Positions 55,501-64,000 of a DNA stretch of 64,000 nucleotides are shown one piece after another; position 1 is the stretch's first letter, and every line of letters starts with the position of its first letter. The stretch is from positions 684,501 through 748,500 of the forward strand of contig LSRY02000031.1 in assembly GCA_001643675.2 (NCBI GenBank), in the 5' to 3' direction. This DNA is from Monocercomonoides exilis (Eukaryota; Preaxostyla; Oxymonadida; Polymastigidae). The notes under the pieces are model-generated. The model was given only the letters and a program-made list of their open reading frames with translations, made no database searches and was not told the DNA's origin. Made by a program: the position numbers and the translations under genes.

Positions 55501-57280
55501 ATAGATCGCTCACAGCCAACTCCCCTGTTCCAACACAAAACAGACTCAATCCATTCGCCTCAAATTTCGTTTCAATGGCTGAACCAGCTGGCGAAGCCCC
55601 ATTCACAGTGATCGTTTTCTCCCCAACATCAACTCCTTTGCCTTCCACAACTGTTCCACTCAACACCTTGATTTCCTCCACAAACCCCACAATCATTTGG
55701 GAAAGGCAATGACTAATGGTCAAACATGCACAACTTTCATTCAATCCACAGCTGAATGTGTTTTTTGCATTTGTCTGATTCTCCTTCGAAGCAACAAATC
55801 TGCTTCTTCCTCCTTCATTTGGAAGCCAATCGCTTTTATCTCCACCTGCATAATACCTAACCCCTTCAGTTCTTGAAGAATAACAGAAAGCAACTTGGGA
55901 GTCTGTGCTATTGTCCTCAAAATTAATATCATTTCCATACGGAGCTGTATTATTGTGGAAAAAGCAAAACCACAAAAGATTTCCATTAAAACCATTTGTC
56001 AGAATACTGACTGCTCCTCCACGTAAATCTGAATGACATCCTTGAAAAAGGCAATTATGAGCAACAATTTTATCTGTTGCAGTCCAACTTATATAGCCTC
56101 CTCCATCAGAATCCCCTGGCTTATTTCCGCTGCAATTTTGGAAAAAGCAATTCAATACACAATCTTTTGTTTTGTTTGTTTTTGAACTTAAAATCATCAA
56201 TCCTCCAGCATCATTTCCAGACCATCCATCTTTGAACAAACAGTTTTCAAAAAGAACTTGAATTGCCATTCCTTCGATTTCTGCCCCTGCACCTCCAAAA
56301 TTTGTTGATGCTACACAATAACACTCAACAAATGTGGAATGTTTCACAGTGCATTCTGCAATATTCAAAGCAAATATCCCCCCTCCTCTTGTGGATGTGG
56401 CATTGCATTTCACAAATGACGAATTCTCAACAGTCAGTGTTGCACTCGAATTGTCATGAACATACAGCGCTCCGCCACATGAAGCATTGCACCCAATCCA
56501 TTCAGCATTCGTAAATGTCTGTGTCACAGTGGTTTCAACCCTTTCTGTATTTCTCATTTTCCGATTCACTCTTTCATTCTGAACAAATGTGCAATTGTTG
56601 CAGGTGAATGAACCAGATCCTTCTGTTCCGCTCACAATCCCTCTTTCAAGAACATTCATCGATCGTTCAACATTACAATCCTCCATTTTGCTCATCCTCA
56701 TCATCATCTCTTTTTCAGTTTGTATTTCCTCTGTCTCACAATATTTCTTTGTGATATTCGCAAATTTGCAGTTTTGAATGAATTCAAAACTTCCTGAACC
56801 ATCTCTCAGAAAACTGCCTCCACTCCCACAAAACACAACATCCTCAAACTCACTATTTCTCACAAACAACGAAGGCAAATCACCCCCTTCCATCTTCACC
56901 ACACTCCCCATCATTCCACATTCCTGACCATTCCCAACTCTCAAAGTCGTGTTTATCAGCCAGCATGTCCCTCCGTTCCTCACATAATTCCCATTCCACT
57001 CGTTTTTTCTCACAAACACACTTCCCTCAACCTGCAGCAACGATCCTGCTCTTATTTCAATCATCACACAATTATCTGGCTTTTCAAGCAACATCCCTTT
57101 CATTTCAACTGATGAGTTGTGCATTTCGCAGAACATTTGAACAACACTTCCCCTTTCCAAAATTCCACTCTTCTCCATTCCACGAACATGGAAAGAATCA
57201 TATTCATTACTCAATCTGTCGTTTCTATCTATGCCACAAATGGCTGACAACAAACACACAAGATAAACGAAGAGAATCAT
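49502..57280 (-). CDS. Giant beta-helix receptor with pseudokinase-like tail (2592 aa)
   Basis: Paralog of the 3024-aa protein, in the opposite orientation. Signal peptide at residues 1-16 (MILFVYLVCLLSAICG). The beta-helix ectodomain has four Cys-marked modules: CGLNESCAC near residue 515, CGFEEFPC near 852, CGLLEYPC near 1238 and CGEMKSTC near 1620; one module fewer than the paralog. Patterns such as GGALYVHDNSSATLTVENSSF recur. The membrane span at about 2145-2172 (LLLIVIVLIVILLIILIVAV) is followed by RWRRQKRR. From NNPFIDKYPSLRRNIICSDSG through the APE-like RWKAPELQ (near 2458) to PFGEYEGVVAGQKI the sequence is almost identical to the paralog; the last ~80 residues differ. HRD and DFG are missing here too. 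The intronless frame starts at ATG 57280. A surface receptor with a non-catalytic signalling tail is inferred. Confidence 0.95.
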   Translation of the reverse strand: MILFVYLVCLLSAICGIDRNDRLSNEYDSFHVRGMEKSGILERGSVVQMFCEMHNSSVEMKGMLLEKPDNCVMIEIRAGSLLQVEGSVFVRKNEWNGNYVRNGGTCWLINTTLRVGNGQECGMMGSVVKMEGGDLPSLFVRNSEFEDVVFCGSGGSFLRDGSGSFEFIQNCKFANITKKYCETEEIQTEKEMMMRMSKMEDCNVERSMNVLERGIVSGTEGSGSFTCNNCTFVQNERVNRKMRNTERVETTVTQTFTNAEWIGCNASCGGALYVHDNSSATLTVENSSFVKCNATSTRGGGIFALNIAECTVKHSTFVECYCVASTNFGGAGAEIEGMAIQVLFENCLFKDGWSGNDAGGLMILSSKTNKTKDCVLNCFFQNCSGNKPGDSDGGGYISWTATDKIVAHNCLFQGCHSDLRGGAVSILTNGFNGNLLWFCFFHNNTAPYGNDINFEDNSTDSQVAFCYSSRTEGVRYYAGGDKSDWLPNEGGRSRFVASKENQTNAKNTFSCGLNESCACLTISHCLSQMIVGFVEEIKVLSGTVVEGKGVDVGEKTITVNGASPAGSAIETKFEANGLSLFCVGTGELAVSDLSVIHNTSYESNRQCRLFEVEGSGLMDVKRMNISMDSAHSEERSIQNSLVNVEGGELKMQDVKWGQTFSTTSVISLPQESSVIFSLNNCVFSNIVRTTAGSSLMSVSEGSHSITLDGCTIDGCGNEDCEFGGGMMAEMGNIGSLKMNGGIVKNCYASATQGRGGGIGLKVKDISADFLISSGFEGNRARWGSDIFVDSIDLESTATSEKITSLTASLETKSKMQGYENGDESFPIPLCVYLWNNFSAPAFVGGGSLSHDFSKCGFEEFPCSSIWKAATIHFEGKKKDVALLEPFGFEEELELTSHEWSIASKANEMKCDVCDQKEGAQSGLIENTVSVSVTGVIFSLKKSLTFHESVFECHSGKLTLNKCGMEGGVETVSTVFVKAVGGVVEVSEFGSENMKIGDSSIFVVEGNAESVPSMNMTKSNFGVVTFGDGCVVECHEGIIEKISGCTFSSITRSRGSGGCISVSNKDDDNDDGRDFKVKINDCTFEGCAITGEEGTEIGGGALFCEASSKTNLLINLCSFYCCTAPNEEGSVGYGGGIMLKMLKEEEEGKAGFVISSPVFSSGKPNNAKYGKDLFISSPSLAKSIKNETLPFVKDRLELLTEDSMRGYDGENKECAIPLIYFWKSVGSSVYIAEEGNNVVVCGLLEYPCRSVDYGVKRGRSLGIESIAVHGICDVRSVIEMNGMKVEGTNMESDKIQFAQTIEGNGDASVECKGDAQFSELGILFPSAFDNGANILIQAGSEAIKTSVIGCSIHTIGNAESEVSFVLIGALKGIVSIEKTEIAGFSTMHEIMSISAGCVTTINNVTFEDISLSGKSAIAMSESVIPGIGNDNEGEIWNILFEQCTFVNVKHNVSSNPSLLCCDISNEVRLRMENSTIDNCGSTSSNEGGGVFFLLNERGRLEVNHTNVTGCFCSNIGRGGGLFLKSQSVSQKTLPFVLSNITFLQNVASKGRDVFVKCTDLDSQISESQFLINFGEPFVRELAIWGCTADNYGDEEDLLRRVFVFRSEFIFVSSIVENSSDSKQCGEMKSTCSSLNVGVSHIIPSDYSQLFVWNETELTGSCSAEKVTIKSMEASRNGEIKVREIEVGNEGAVRTSESVRIEKVSFVFGGMGNVVCSCLIHQLNGSLILESVSFLSESRTAENTQTIFEFSLIVVEEGLFEAEKCSIGHLKFSKPVFMILHSERVTFEDVGVDDVECKSSLIECGKSEKVSVSKLAATNIELEERSLISLENIHSSLVLSLVLSSFRNISRSSDGSCIVCTSQPMSGFEMCNCSFHECTSESSKGSQVTITNANKMLIDLCVFEGNLETGTEGNGVADEVCKWNGSIVDLSKSEAVVRDTTICNSSKGGLSVSGGTIIIKDGRFENNNPFIDKYPSLRRNIICSDSGTLNVMSLKGGDGVKDNSSLWILNEGCNFEGIISERSSPFFVPVLECVEAKEVGEEVEIVFKGKELLPCDLSFMVVKQIGEEKQIEKYEFDESGCVSEIEVEGRLPKEMITEAGEGVEVSVCILFGDGNNPSSTDSFILKNKSESKTNGEEKLAEGGKEGKSYLLLIVIVLIVILLIILIVAVILAVRWRRQKRRTEELEEIVNDTVKKDPKAFEMVTMEMSPEEQWRRAEREAEKKNEERIKKRVYEKSLGHSESSEHLLSESGSTEYILGRDSDKIPDWALEKVEEEEIRKRSPSPSISSTSTTDSDSTFVRGEDLCPTTSSMSNLVDAMACSSPHEKLIVDLRDSLFMLLHGRNAKKEMAIGSLKEREQTAAQVLFWVANGALHSFDEMENPLQSLNNLSPHIVLFSEHMVICIVMHSDLLSDDDSDSSSISSSTVVTSASDNGDDDDDDSLPSSAFEEDEDAFRKECLRWKAPELQMNKKMGATKESVVFSIGMMVWECVTLEIPFGEYEGVVAGQKIANGERPDFLKTEGSNLGGLIIACTRTESEDRISLGDVKRELIGNFPPGAAMLTVTDALGLMQESKGNERESKEIGTEGESENMKIE

Positions 57281-57422
57281 TGATTTTGTGATGATTATGG
57301 GTTCATGATCCCATATTTCTGGTTATATCCCATTATCTTTAAGAACAATAAATAAATATAATTTCCTGCATTGATTCCATTTTCTGAAACCAATTCTCTG
57401 AATTTATTTCCATTTTTCATCT

Positions 57423-58220
57423 TCATTTTATTGTAAATATTAATTCAGAGAAACTGCCTTCTTCAATTGATTTCCTCTTTTTTTCTTCAACTTTTTGAAT
57501 TTCATCTTTCCCAATAAATTCTGTTTGAATGAAATTCTTCATCCGCTCAGCTCCTTTTACATCTCTGGGCATCTTCATTAAAATATTGGCTTTCATCTCG
57601 AATCTTTTTGTTTTCTTCACTTGATTTTAAATTTTCCTGAAAATACAAATAAAGATATAAAAATATCAAAAGATGAAATGAAATAAAAATAAAAATACCA
57701 AGAAATAATTCCGAATGCTCAAAAGCCGCACATTATTGCTTTTGCTTCATTCAGTAAAAATTGCACCAATTCTTCACCGTGCCTTCAAATTCACCTTTTC
57801 TGGCACGTCTTTCCATGGAATTCCTTTTTCCTGTTTTTCAATGTATAAATTGATTTTTAATTTATTATCCTCTGTTTTTTCTCTTTTCTGATTTTTCTTC
57901 ATTTATTCCTTTATGTGATCCTCGTTTTGCTCTCTTCTATTTCTAATCAACTGTTTTTCAAGTCTTCTTCTTCTTTGAGGCATTCAATATTTTCCGTAAA
58001 TATTTGAATTCTCCTTTAAATTCAAATTGCATATTTATTTTTTGTTCAATCTCGTTTCATGTCATTCTTGAATAGTTATCCAATGAAATTCTGCCTTTTT
58101 CAGATATTTTCTTGTTCCTTCAAAATGCCTCTATCCATCCTTTTCTTGCATTTATTGAACATTTACTGTTTTTTGATGAATAAGAGGAGATTTAGAGATT
58201 GCTCAATCTTGATAACTGCT
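57423..58220 (-). pseudogene. Possible decayed gene, fragments only
   Basis: Minus-strand pieces with coding character: ENLKSSEENKKIRDESQYF just after a plausible acceptor (TATTTTCAG, near 57640), INLYIEKQEKGIPWKDVPEK upstream of an AAG|GTGAAT donor, and EFKYLRKILNASKKKKT further up. Stops separate them, and no full reading frame can be joined. The SQYFNEDAQRCKR end faintly recalls a SNARE helix, but this is too short to call. Confidence 0.2.
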
Positions 58221-58967
58221 TTTCCAAGAAAATAATTTCCATATTCCCATTTTCGCTATTGTGTTGTTATGTTATTCACATCTTTGTGCAATCGGAGAAG
58301 GATTTGAATGTCTCTGTGATTAATGATCAAAATAATCCATTTTTTTGATGATTGAATAAAACGTTCCTAAAATACACATATAAAAAATTGTTTTGTTAAA
58401 AGAAAACCTCAAACCTTCAATTCATTTGGCACTTCCGTTGTTTTTGTTCTTGGTCTGTTTTCTCTTCAGATTCGAGTCTGACAAAGCAATCATTTTTTTT
58501 GCATTTTCGGGCTTAATGCAGCATTTCTGAGGCAAATGAAATTGGTCATAAAGAACAAAAAATAAAAGCAAACGGTTATTCCAAATATGACAATTTTGCT
58601 CAGGAATCACTTGGAATGAAATTGAATGAATCTTTTTTTGATAAGCAATCCATTCTGTCATTGATATCATAAGGTTTAGGTGTAAAAGCAGAGTTTTTGT
58701 AATAATACAAATAATAGAGCAGGAAGGAAAGTGAATAAAAATATTTGTGCTTCATCTGCCTTCAAAATAAGTAATTTTCTGTTTATTAAAATAACTGAAG
58801 CAAACTGGAAATTCCCGCTTCATGCACATGAAAATGAAAAATAAATAAATGTTTGTACAAGTTTCATCTTGAAACAATCTTCAACAAATTCAAAAAACTC
58901 CGGAAAACGGAAAAGAAAAAGTGCAGGAATTCTAATGTTATTATGGTATCAAAAATATTTATTTGAA

Positions 58968-59154
58968 CATACGGGACAAAATATTTTGCTTTATGAATTT
59001 TGTTCCATTCTTCTCTAACAAATATTTATCTCAATTCTTGAATTTTTCTGTAATTATTTGCTTTGTTAAGGTTGATTTATAATGATATAATTGAAGAAAA
59101 AGTTTAGAAGAAATCTCAGTTTTTTTCATAATTTCTAAAATTTTGCCCCATATG
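58968..59154 (+). mobile_element. Miniature inverted-repeat element (187 bp)
   Basis: Begins CATACGGGACAAAATATTTT and ends AAAATTTTGCCCCATATG, inverted repeats with few mismatches. It is the best-preserved copy of the family, with internal words GCTTTATGAATTTTGTTCC and GATTTATAATGATATAATTG and AGAAAAAGTTTAGAAG. It has the same length as the 17820 copy. Non-coding. Confidence 0.65.
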
Positions 59155-60448
59155 AAAAAATGATTTCTTTTTTCTGAAATTCCAAAAAATGAACACATTA
59201 GTTTGGATGCATTTAAAGGTAATTCCAAATATGCCAACTTTATAAATACAATAAGCAAAAGCATTTTTTATTGTTTCTCTGATAAAAGTGAAATTGTTAA
59301 AAACAAAAAATAATAAAAATATGGAAACTTGAAAATACATATATTCGATGTTTGGGTAACAAGGCAATAGACTATCATGCAAGCGTAATATATGGAGCTA
59401 ACAATTTCTTTTGAAGCGGAGGAATATAACTTTTATACACCAATTATTGATGGAAGGTGAAATAAAGACAAATAATTCAAATGTGTATTCGAAGGGCAGT
59501 AATGAAGAATTATGCTTTAAACGTTTATGCATGAATCAGAATTAATGTTTGCAAGTTGTATTAAGTGTTTATTTTCCTGAATAATGTTGAATGTGTTGTT
59601 ATGCGCATTTGAATATTCATGTTTTAATTAAGGCTGACAAAATGAAAATGCAGAACAAAATGATCGAGCAACAAACAGAGATATACCTTATAGTTTTGAA
59701 GAAGAAGAAATCTGTTTTCAGCAAGATGAAGAAAAGTGAGGAAATGGTTTTTTTAAAAGAAAGAAAGACTGGTGAGAAAAAGTGGAAATACGAAAATTGA
59801 GAGTGCTCATGATTCGCAAAACTCCAAACGGTAATTCTGGTTGAGGGAATGCTTAAGTTGAAAGATATTCTTTTATCTTAGAAAAGGAATTTAAAGAGGT
59901 AAATGAGGAAAGGAAAAAACAGAAATTGGGAATGCCATATGTTTCTTTTTTTGTTGGAAAGAGGTGAAGGGGCAAGTTGAATGTTTGAAGGATTCAGTGG
60001 AAACTCCTTGCCAGAAGAATGTGCAACCAAAGAAGAATAATTCAGATTCACACGTGTTTCAACAAGAGTCCTTGTATTTGTTATCGTTAACCTTCATAAT
60101 TCTAAATATCAAATAATCTCATCTATAACTTCTTCTTCTTCTTCATATCCTTCGGCTTGCAATGATCTCTTCCTGCCTTCTCATTCTCACTATAACTTGA
60201 AAGGATTCAACGCAGAAACACTCAAAAACGCATTTATTCTCCATCAATGAAATACAGCTGCTCACGTGTTGTAGAAAGCAATGGCTCATTTTCATCGTTT
60301 CTTCATTTTTCTTCTTCTTCCAGATCAAATCCCATCTTCCTTATATATTTCATCAGTCTGATCTGGAGCAGCACGCCAATCAACTTTGCCATTTTGGAGT
60401 CGGAGAAGTGAAGAGAAGAAGGCAGCGAGGGATGAAAAGCCATTGTAA

Positions 60449-62287
60449 TCTTCATCTTCATCTTCAGCGCCTTTATTTGACCCTTCGGATGCGTCGGTGG
60501 TGGAGGCGTCATACACGTCGACAGCAGCGATGGACGACATCCAGAGGCAGCTGAGGATTGTAGTTTCTGAGGTGGCTGGGGCGTTTGCGCGGAATATACC
60601 GCTGTCGCTGCAGACTCTGCGGGGATATGTTACGGTGCGGAGGGAGGTGCTGTATGGAGGTGTTGTGTGTGCCTGCTATGTGGAGCTTTCCTCGATGCTT
60701 TCGGTTCCGCTTGTGGCACCGCTTCCGTCGCTTGCAGCGTCGGTAGGCACGAAGTCGGGGAGAAAGCGGATCTTTGCGGAGGTAGATGTGAATGCGTTCT
60801 TGGAAGTTATAATCTGTTTGATCCTTCGCTGCTGCCGTCGGCGATAGCGCGGCTGGTGTCGCGATCGCCGCAGTCGAAGCGTGTGGTGTTGAAGAAGGTG
60901 TAAGATGAAGTGATGGGGCGAGGGGTTGCAGTTTGTGAAGTGGGGGAGATTGCGGAGATGGGGTTGTCGGTAGCGGGGCTGAGGATGAAAGATGTGGTTT
61001 TGTCGCTTGCAGCGATTGAGCTGGTGGTGATGGAGGAGCGAGAAGAGGTAGATGAAGGAGTAAGGGGAGGCAAAGAGTGAGGCAAAGAGGGAGAAGAATA
61101 TGGAGGTGATGGGAATGAGGAAAAAGGCAGGTATCCGACAGCGCACAGAGAGTTTGTGGAAAGAATCAAAGAAAACCAGGGGAAGCTGGAAGAAGCGACG
61201 GCGCCGCTGGTTGTGGAGGCGCTTGGGCTGAGTGGGCTGAGGTTTGTGAAGTCTGGGGTTGGTACAGAGGATGGGGCTGAGGCGGGTTCAGACAAGCAGC
61301 GTTCTGTGGAACCAGAAGTATGCAGTTCTTCTCCATCTGATGTAATCCAACAGGAGATCTCAAGAGCAGCAGAAGAAGAAGCAGATGGGTCTTTTGACAT
61401 AACTTCAGATAGAAGTTCAGAGGGAATGGGGAAAGATGAGGAACAGGTGGAAATGTCGAAAAGTGGTTTGGAGATGAATGAGGAATCAGGGAGAGAGGGT
61501 AATTCGATTGATTTGGAGGAAGAAGAGAAGAAACAGATGATAAATGATTGAGGAAAGACACACACAACAAAGCATTCCCGTATTTTCAAAAGCCAAAAGA
61601 ACATATTCTCAAAAGTTAAAGAATATAACTGGGGATGAATTATGTGACACATTTTATGAACCAGAAAAGTCACCTGGGTCATTTTGTGGGGAAGAAACTC
61701 TGCCTCTTCTGCCACCTTTGGGAGAACAGAGGGAAGAAGGCGGGGAAGGGAAGAGAGGAGCGGCAAATAATCGTATTCTTTGTTGGCGCAATGACATTCG
61801 GAATTTTGGGAAAGGGAATGAGAAGGAGAAGGAGGATGATGCTCGCTCATCACAACCACAATCTCATTTTCCTTCAGATTCTTTCCATTCACCCACTTCT
61901 CCTCCTCATTCCTCACCATCTTCTCCTTCTGCGCCATCTTCACCATCATCTACTTCAAATGCATTGAATGTTGGGAGTCGGCCTCATTTTGAACATCCAC
62001 GCAGCAGTGCTTCTGTTACGATGCAACAAGAAGAATGCAAACAGATTCCTCCATCATCATCATCATCATCATCTTCTTCTTCTTCTTCTTCTTCTTCTTC
62101 TTCTTCTTCTTCTTCATATTCCTCTTCATATATGATCTCGAATTCGAGTAGTTGTGATTGCGATTGCAATTGTTCATCGGCCAGCCAGCCATCTGCATCG
62201 CAATTGTTTCTGTCTGGCAGCACACAATTTGAGACTGTCTACCACACGCCGATTCTGTCAAAGATCCCACTTTTGGAGCACTTGTGA
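60449..62287 (+). pseudogene. GC-richer gene candidate, split between frames
   Basis: Plus-strand coding signal in several pieces: MDDIQRQLRIVVSEVAGAFAR...GRKRIFAEVDVNAF in one frame (from 60530), then GSYNLFDPSLLPSAIARLVSR in the next frame (to a TAA at 60901), IAEMGLSVAGLRMKDVVLSL (to a TGA at 61078), FVERIKENQGKLEEATAPLV onward to 61551, and a Ser-rich 247-aa frame at 61544-62287. Codon use, with G or A in third positions, resembles the acidic gene at the left edge. Introns could remove the stops (for instance AAG|GTGTAA...GGGGAG|ATT, 51 nt), but the first frame change has no good splice solution. It is either a decayed gene, an intron-rich gene I cannot resolve, or a sequence with indel errors. 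No family recognised. Confidence 0.35.
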
Positions 62288-63548
62288 AGGATCTGCTTGC
62301 TCCTGTGTGTAAATGCCTTCTCCGCCTCTACACTCTTCAGATGCACTGCCTCTTCCTCTTCTTCGATCTCTTCCTCTTCATCTTCTTCGCTTTTATTTTT
62401 CTCAGCATTTTCATCACCGTTATGGATATCGTCACTTTCTCCTCCATCAACATCATCTTCCTTCTCATCATCTTCTTCAATCACAGTTTGTTTCATGTCT
62501 CCATTCGGATGATTATCTTTATTTGACTCAGCCACATCCAAATGTTTGCTGTTTGGCGAGCTATGTTAATTTTTGGATGAGTTGAGAAATGAAAAAGAAA
62601 CTGGATCAAAAGGAGATGAGAAAGAAATGGCCAGAGAAATAACAGAAGGGCAATATAAATATGAAGAAGGAAAAGAAGACGAATATTCAGAGAAGAGGAG
62701 GGAGAATGAGAAAATTGGATTGATGATTGATGATTGGACTGTGAAAGAGGAAAGGGAAAAGCAGAAACGGAAATGATGATTGTATTTCTCCAATGGGTTC
62801 TATTTCTCCGAAATCTTCATCTTCTTTCTTCTTTCTTCTTCCTCGTCTGATTTATCATCAACTCCAACATCAAAACAAGCAAAATTATCTTCAATGCCTT
62901 CTTTTATTCTTTTTCATGTTCTCCTTCTTCTCCTTCTTCTCTTTTCCTGCCCCTCCTCCTCCTTTCTGTTACTGCATGTGCAAGCCTTGTGTAGAAAGCA
63001 TCAATTTGTGATGTGCTAAACTCGTCTTTCTCTTTCGTTTTCATCTTCGCCTTTGACTCTTCCTGCGGTTTCCCTTTCCACTGCTCTGCGCTCAATTTGC
63101 TTCTGAAATCCACCAATTTTTGTTTCATCCATATGAGCATGCTCTCTTTTCTCTTCACCTTTTGGTGTTGTTCCAACAAAAGAGGACGAGTGAGATGCAC
63201 TTGGCAGTTCGTATCTCCTCTCATTATCCATTCACCACATTCAACATAGCTAGTGCACTGAAGAAAAATGAAGAGCTAAAGCAGAGATGGATGCTCCACT
63301 GAAGAAGAGGAAAGCAATTCAGATTCACACCCAGCTAAGCTGCATAAGGTATTAATGGAGATGATGATGCTGCTTCTGACAATGACGACGAAGAAGAATA
63401 AGGAGTGGAAGGAGTGGAGGTGATACAGGGTGATCTGAAAGACGATAGAAGTAATCATGAACGCTGAGCAGATTCAAGCATTTCATCTCTTTCAGCTGAA
63501 AGAGAAGAGTCTGTCTTGTCTTGTCTTGCCAATAAACTGCCCATGCAA
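62288..63548. other. Unresolved low-complexity region
   Basis: Both strands carry Glu/Lys-rich or Ser/Leu-rich frames. The minus-strand frames 62239-62541 (MDVAESNKDNHPNGDMKQ...) and 62904-63224 (...DEFSTSQIDAFYTRLAHAV...) are the most coding-like, but cannot be linked. No supported gene. Confidence 0.4.
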
Positions 63549-64000
63549 TCAGAGCGAATCCGTAAAGATAGCAGGAAAATTGCAGTCTTCGGCTATGTGT
63601 TTCCTATTGTTTTCAAAGCAATTTGACAAATACTGTTGGCTTGAGTTTCTTAATGTGTTTAAATCGATACTCACATTACATACCATCAATTGCCCGCTTG
63701 CCACACTCATTACACACAGATTGCTCGCATCATCTCCATTCACTCCAGTATAATGATCCTTCATCCCCTCTTTCAGTCAATCCTTCTTTTCTGTATGCTG
63801 ATATGCTCCATTTATCCAATAGCACACTCTCTTATCATTAGTATTTGTTGTGTACGATTCATAGAACGGATTGCTCAAAGAAAGGAGATTGTATCGATCT
63901 TCAAAATGAACATCGTGGACATATGGAGTGGAAGCGTTGCAACTGCAATCGTGGAAGAAGAAATAACAATAATGATTGCTGCTTGGAGCTGTTTGTTGGT
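63549..64000 (-). pseudogene. Decayed fragment of another beta-helix surface protein
   Basis: The minus-strand frame entering from the right edge reads SNHYCYFFFHDCSCNAS, then VHDVHFEDRYNLLSLSNPFY, KRVCYWINGAY and EKKD-stop-LKEG. It aligns with FYCFFHNNTCVKGGNDVALHD...KSEWLRNEGG of the 3024-aa protein and FCFFHNNTAPYGNDINFED...KSDWLPNEGG of the 2592-aa protein. At the Trp of the DW pair there is a TGA instead of TGG. The frame runs on to a TGA at 63549 with weakening similarity, and no module-type CG...PC motif survives. It is a broken family member whose 5' part lies outside the window. Confidence 0.55.

Larger units (their letters stand above)
57281..60448. other. Non-coding or decayed region
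   Basis: AT-rich. The first 900 bp contain several short minus-strand coding-like pieces broken by stops (listed separately). 58968-59154 is a miniature element. A minus-strand frame at 60325-60540 (MSSIAAVDVYDASTTDASEG..., ending IYKEDGI) has varied, coding-like composition but no recognised family, and overlaps the start of the plus-strand gene candidate at 60449. Confidence 0.45.

Noticed and set aside
60807-61949. 380-aa minus-strand ORF
   Set aside because: Ser/Pro/Thr-rich and antisense to Glu-rich plus-strand coding segments; composition is what the complement of such codons gives.
1-64000. tRNA, rRNA or a non-standard genetic code
   Set aside because: No cloverleaf with a convincing T-loop or rRNA core was recognised by eye, and all three standard stop codons end recognisable genes at the expected positions.

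Overview
The window is nuclear DNA of a eukaryotic protist. It is AT-rich, uses the standard genetic code (TAA, TAG and TGA all end recognisable genes) and carries many short GT-AG introns (39 to 121 bp, one of about 303 bp). The recognisable genes are histone H4, proteasome alpha-2, a GWT1/PIG-W acyltransferase, GTP-dependent PEPCK, TATA-binding protein and a PITH-domain protein. Very large, almost intronless beta-helix membrane proteins ending in a kinase-like remnant, next to intron-rich housekeeping genes and a GTP-type PEPCK, fit an anaerobic metamonad. My best guess is an oxymonad of the Blattamonas/Monocercomonoides kind; this is inference from gene content, not a database match.

Layout. 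1-3.6 kb: an acidic coiled-coil protein cut by the left edge, then divergent H4 and PSMA2. 3.6-8.3 kb: repeats and a decayed pogo/Tigger-like transposon. 8.3-11.4 kb: a 1053-aa beta-helix surface protein. 14.7-19.7 kb: two tandem paralogs of an unrecognised helical protein with matching introns. 23.5-32.5 kb: a 3024-aa beta-helix receptor. 33.1-35.2 kb: a complete but decayed transposon with TA-flanked terminal inverted repeats. 36-37.5 kb: miniature elements. 37.6-45.1 kb: the housekeeping cluster PIGW, PEPCK, TBP, PITH. 45-49.5 kb: microsatellites and fold-back repeats. 49.5-57.3 kb: a 2592-aa paralog of the giant receptor in the opposite orientation. 57-64 kb: repeats, an unresolved GC-richer gene, and a decayed fragment of another receptor at the right edge.

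The most notable system is the receptor family. Each member has a signal peptide, a Cys-marked beta-helix ectodomain built from 1, 4 or 5 large modules and one C-terminal membrane span; the two giants add a cytoplasmic tail with a kinase C-lobe lacking key catalytic motifs. The two giants are nearly identical from the end of the ectodomain to most of the kinase-like region, but strongly diverged in the ectodomain and again in the last ~80 residues. That pattern suggests gene conversion of a shared signalling tail beneath diversifying ectodomains.
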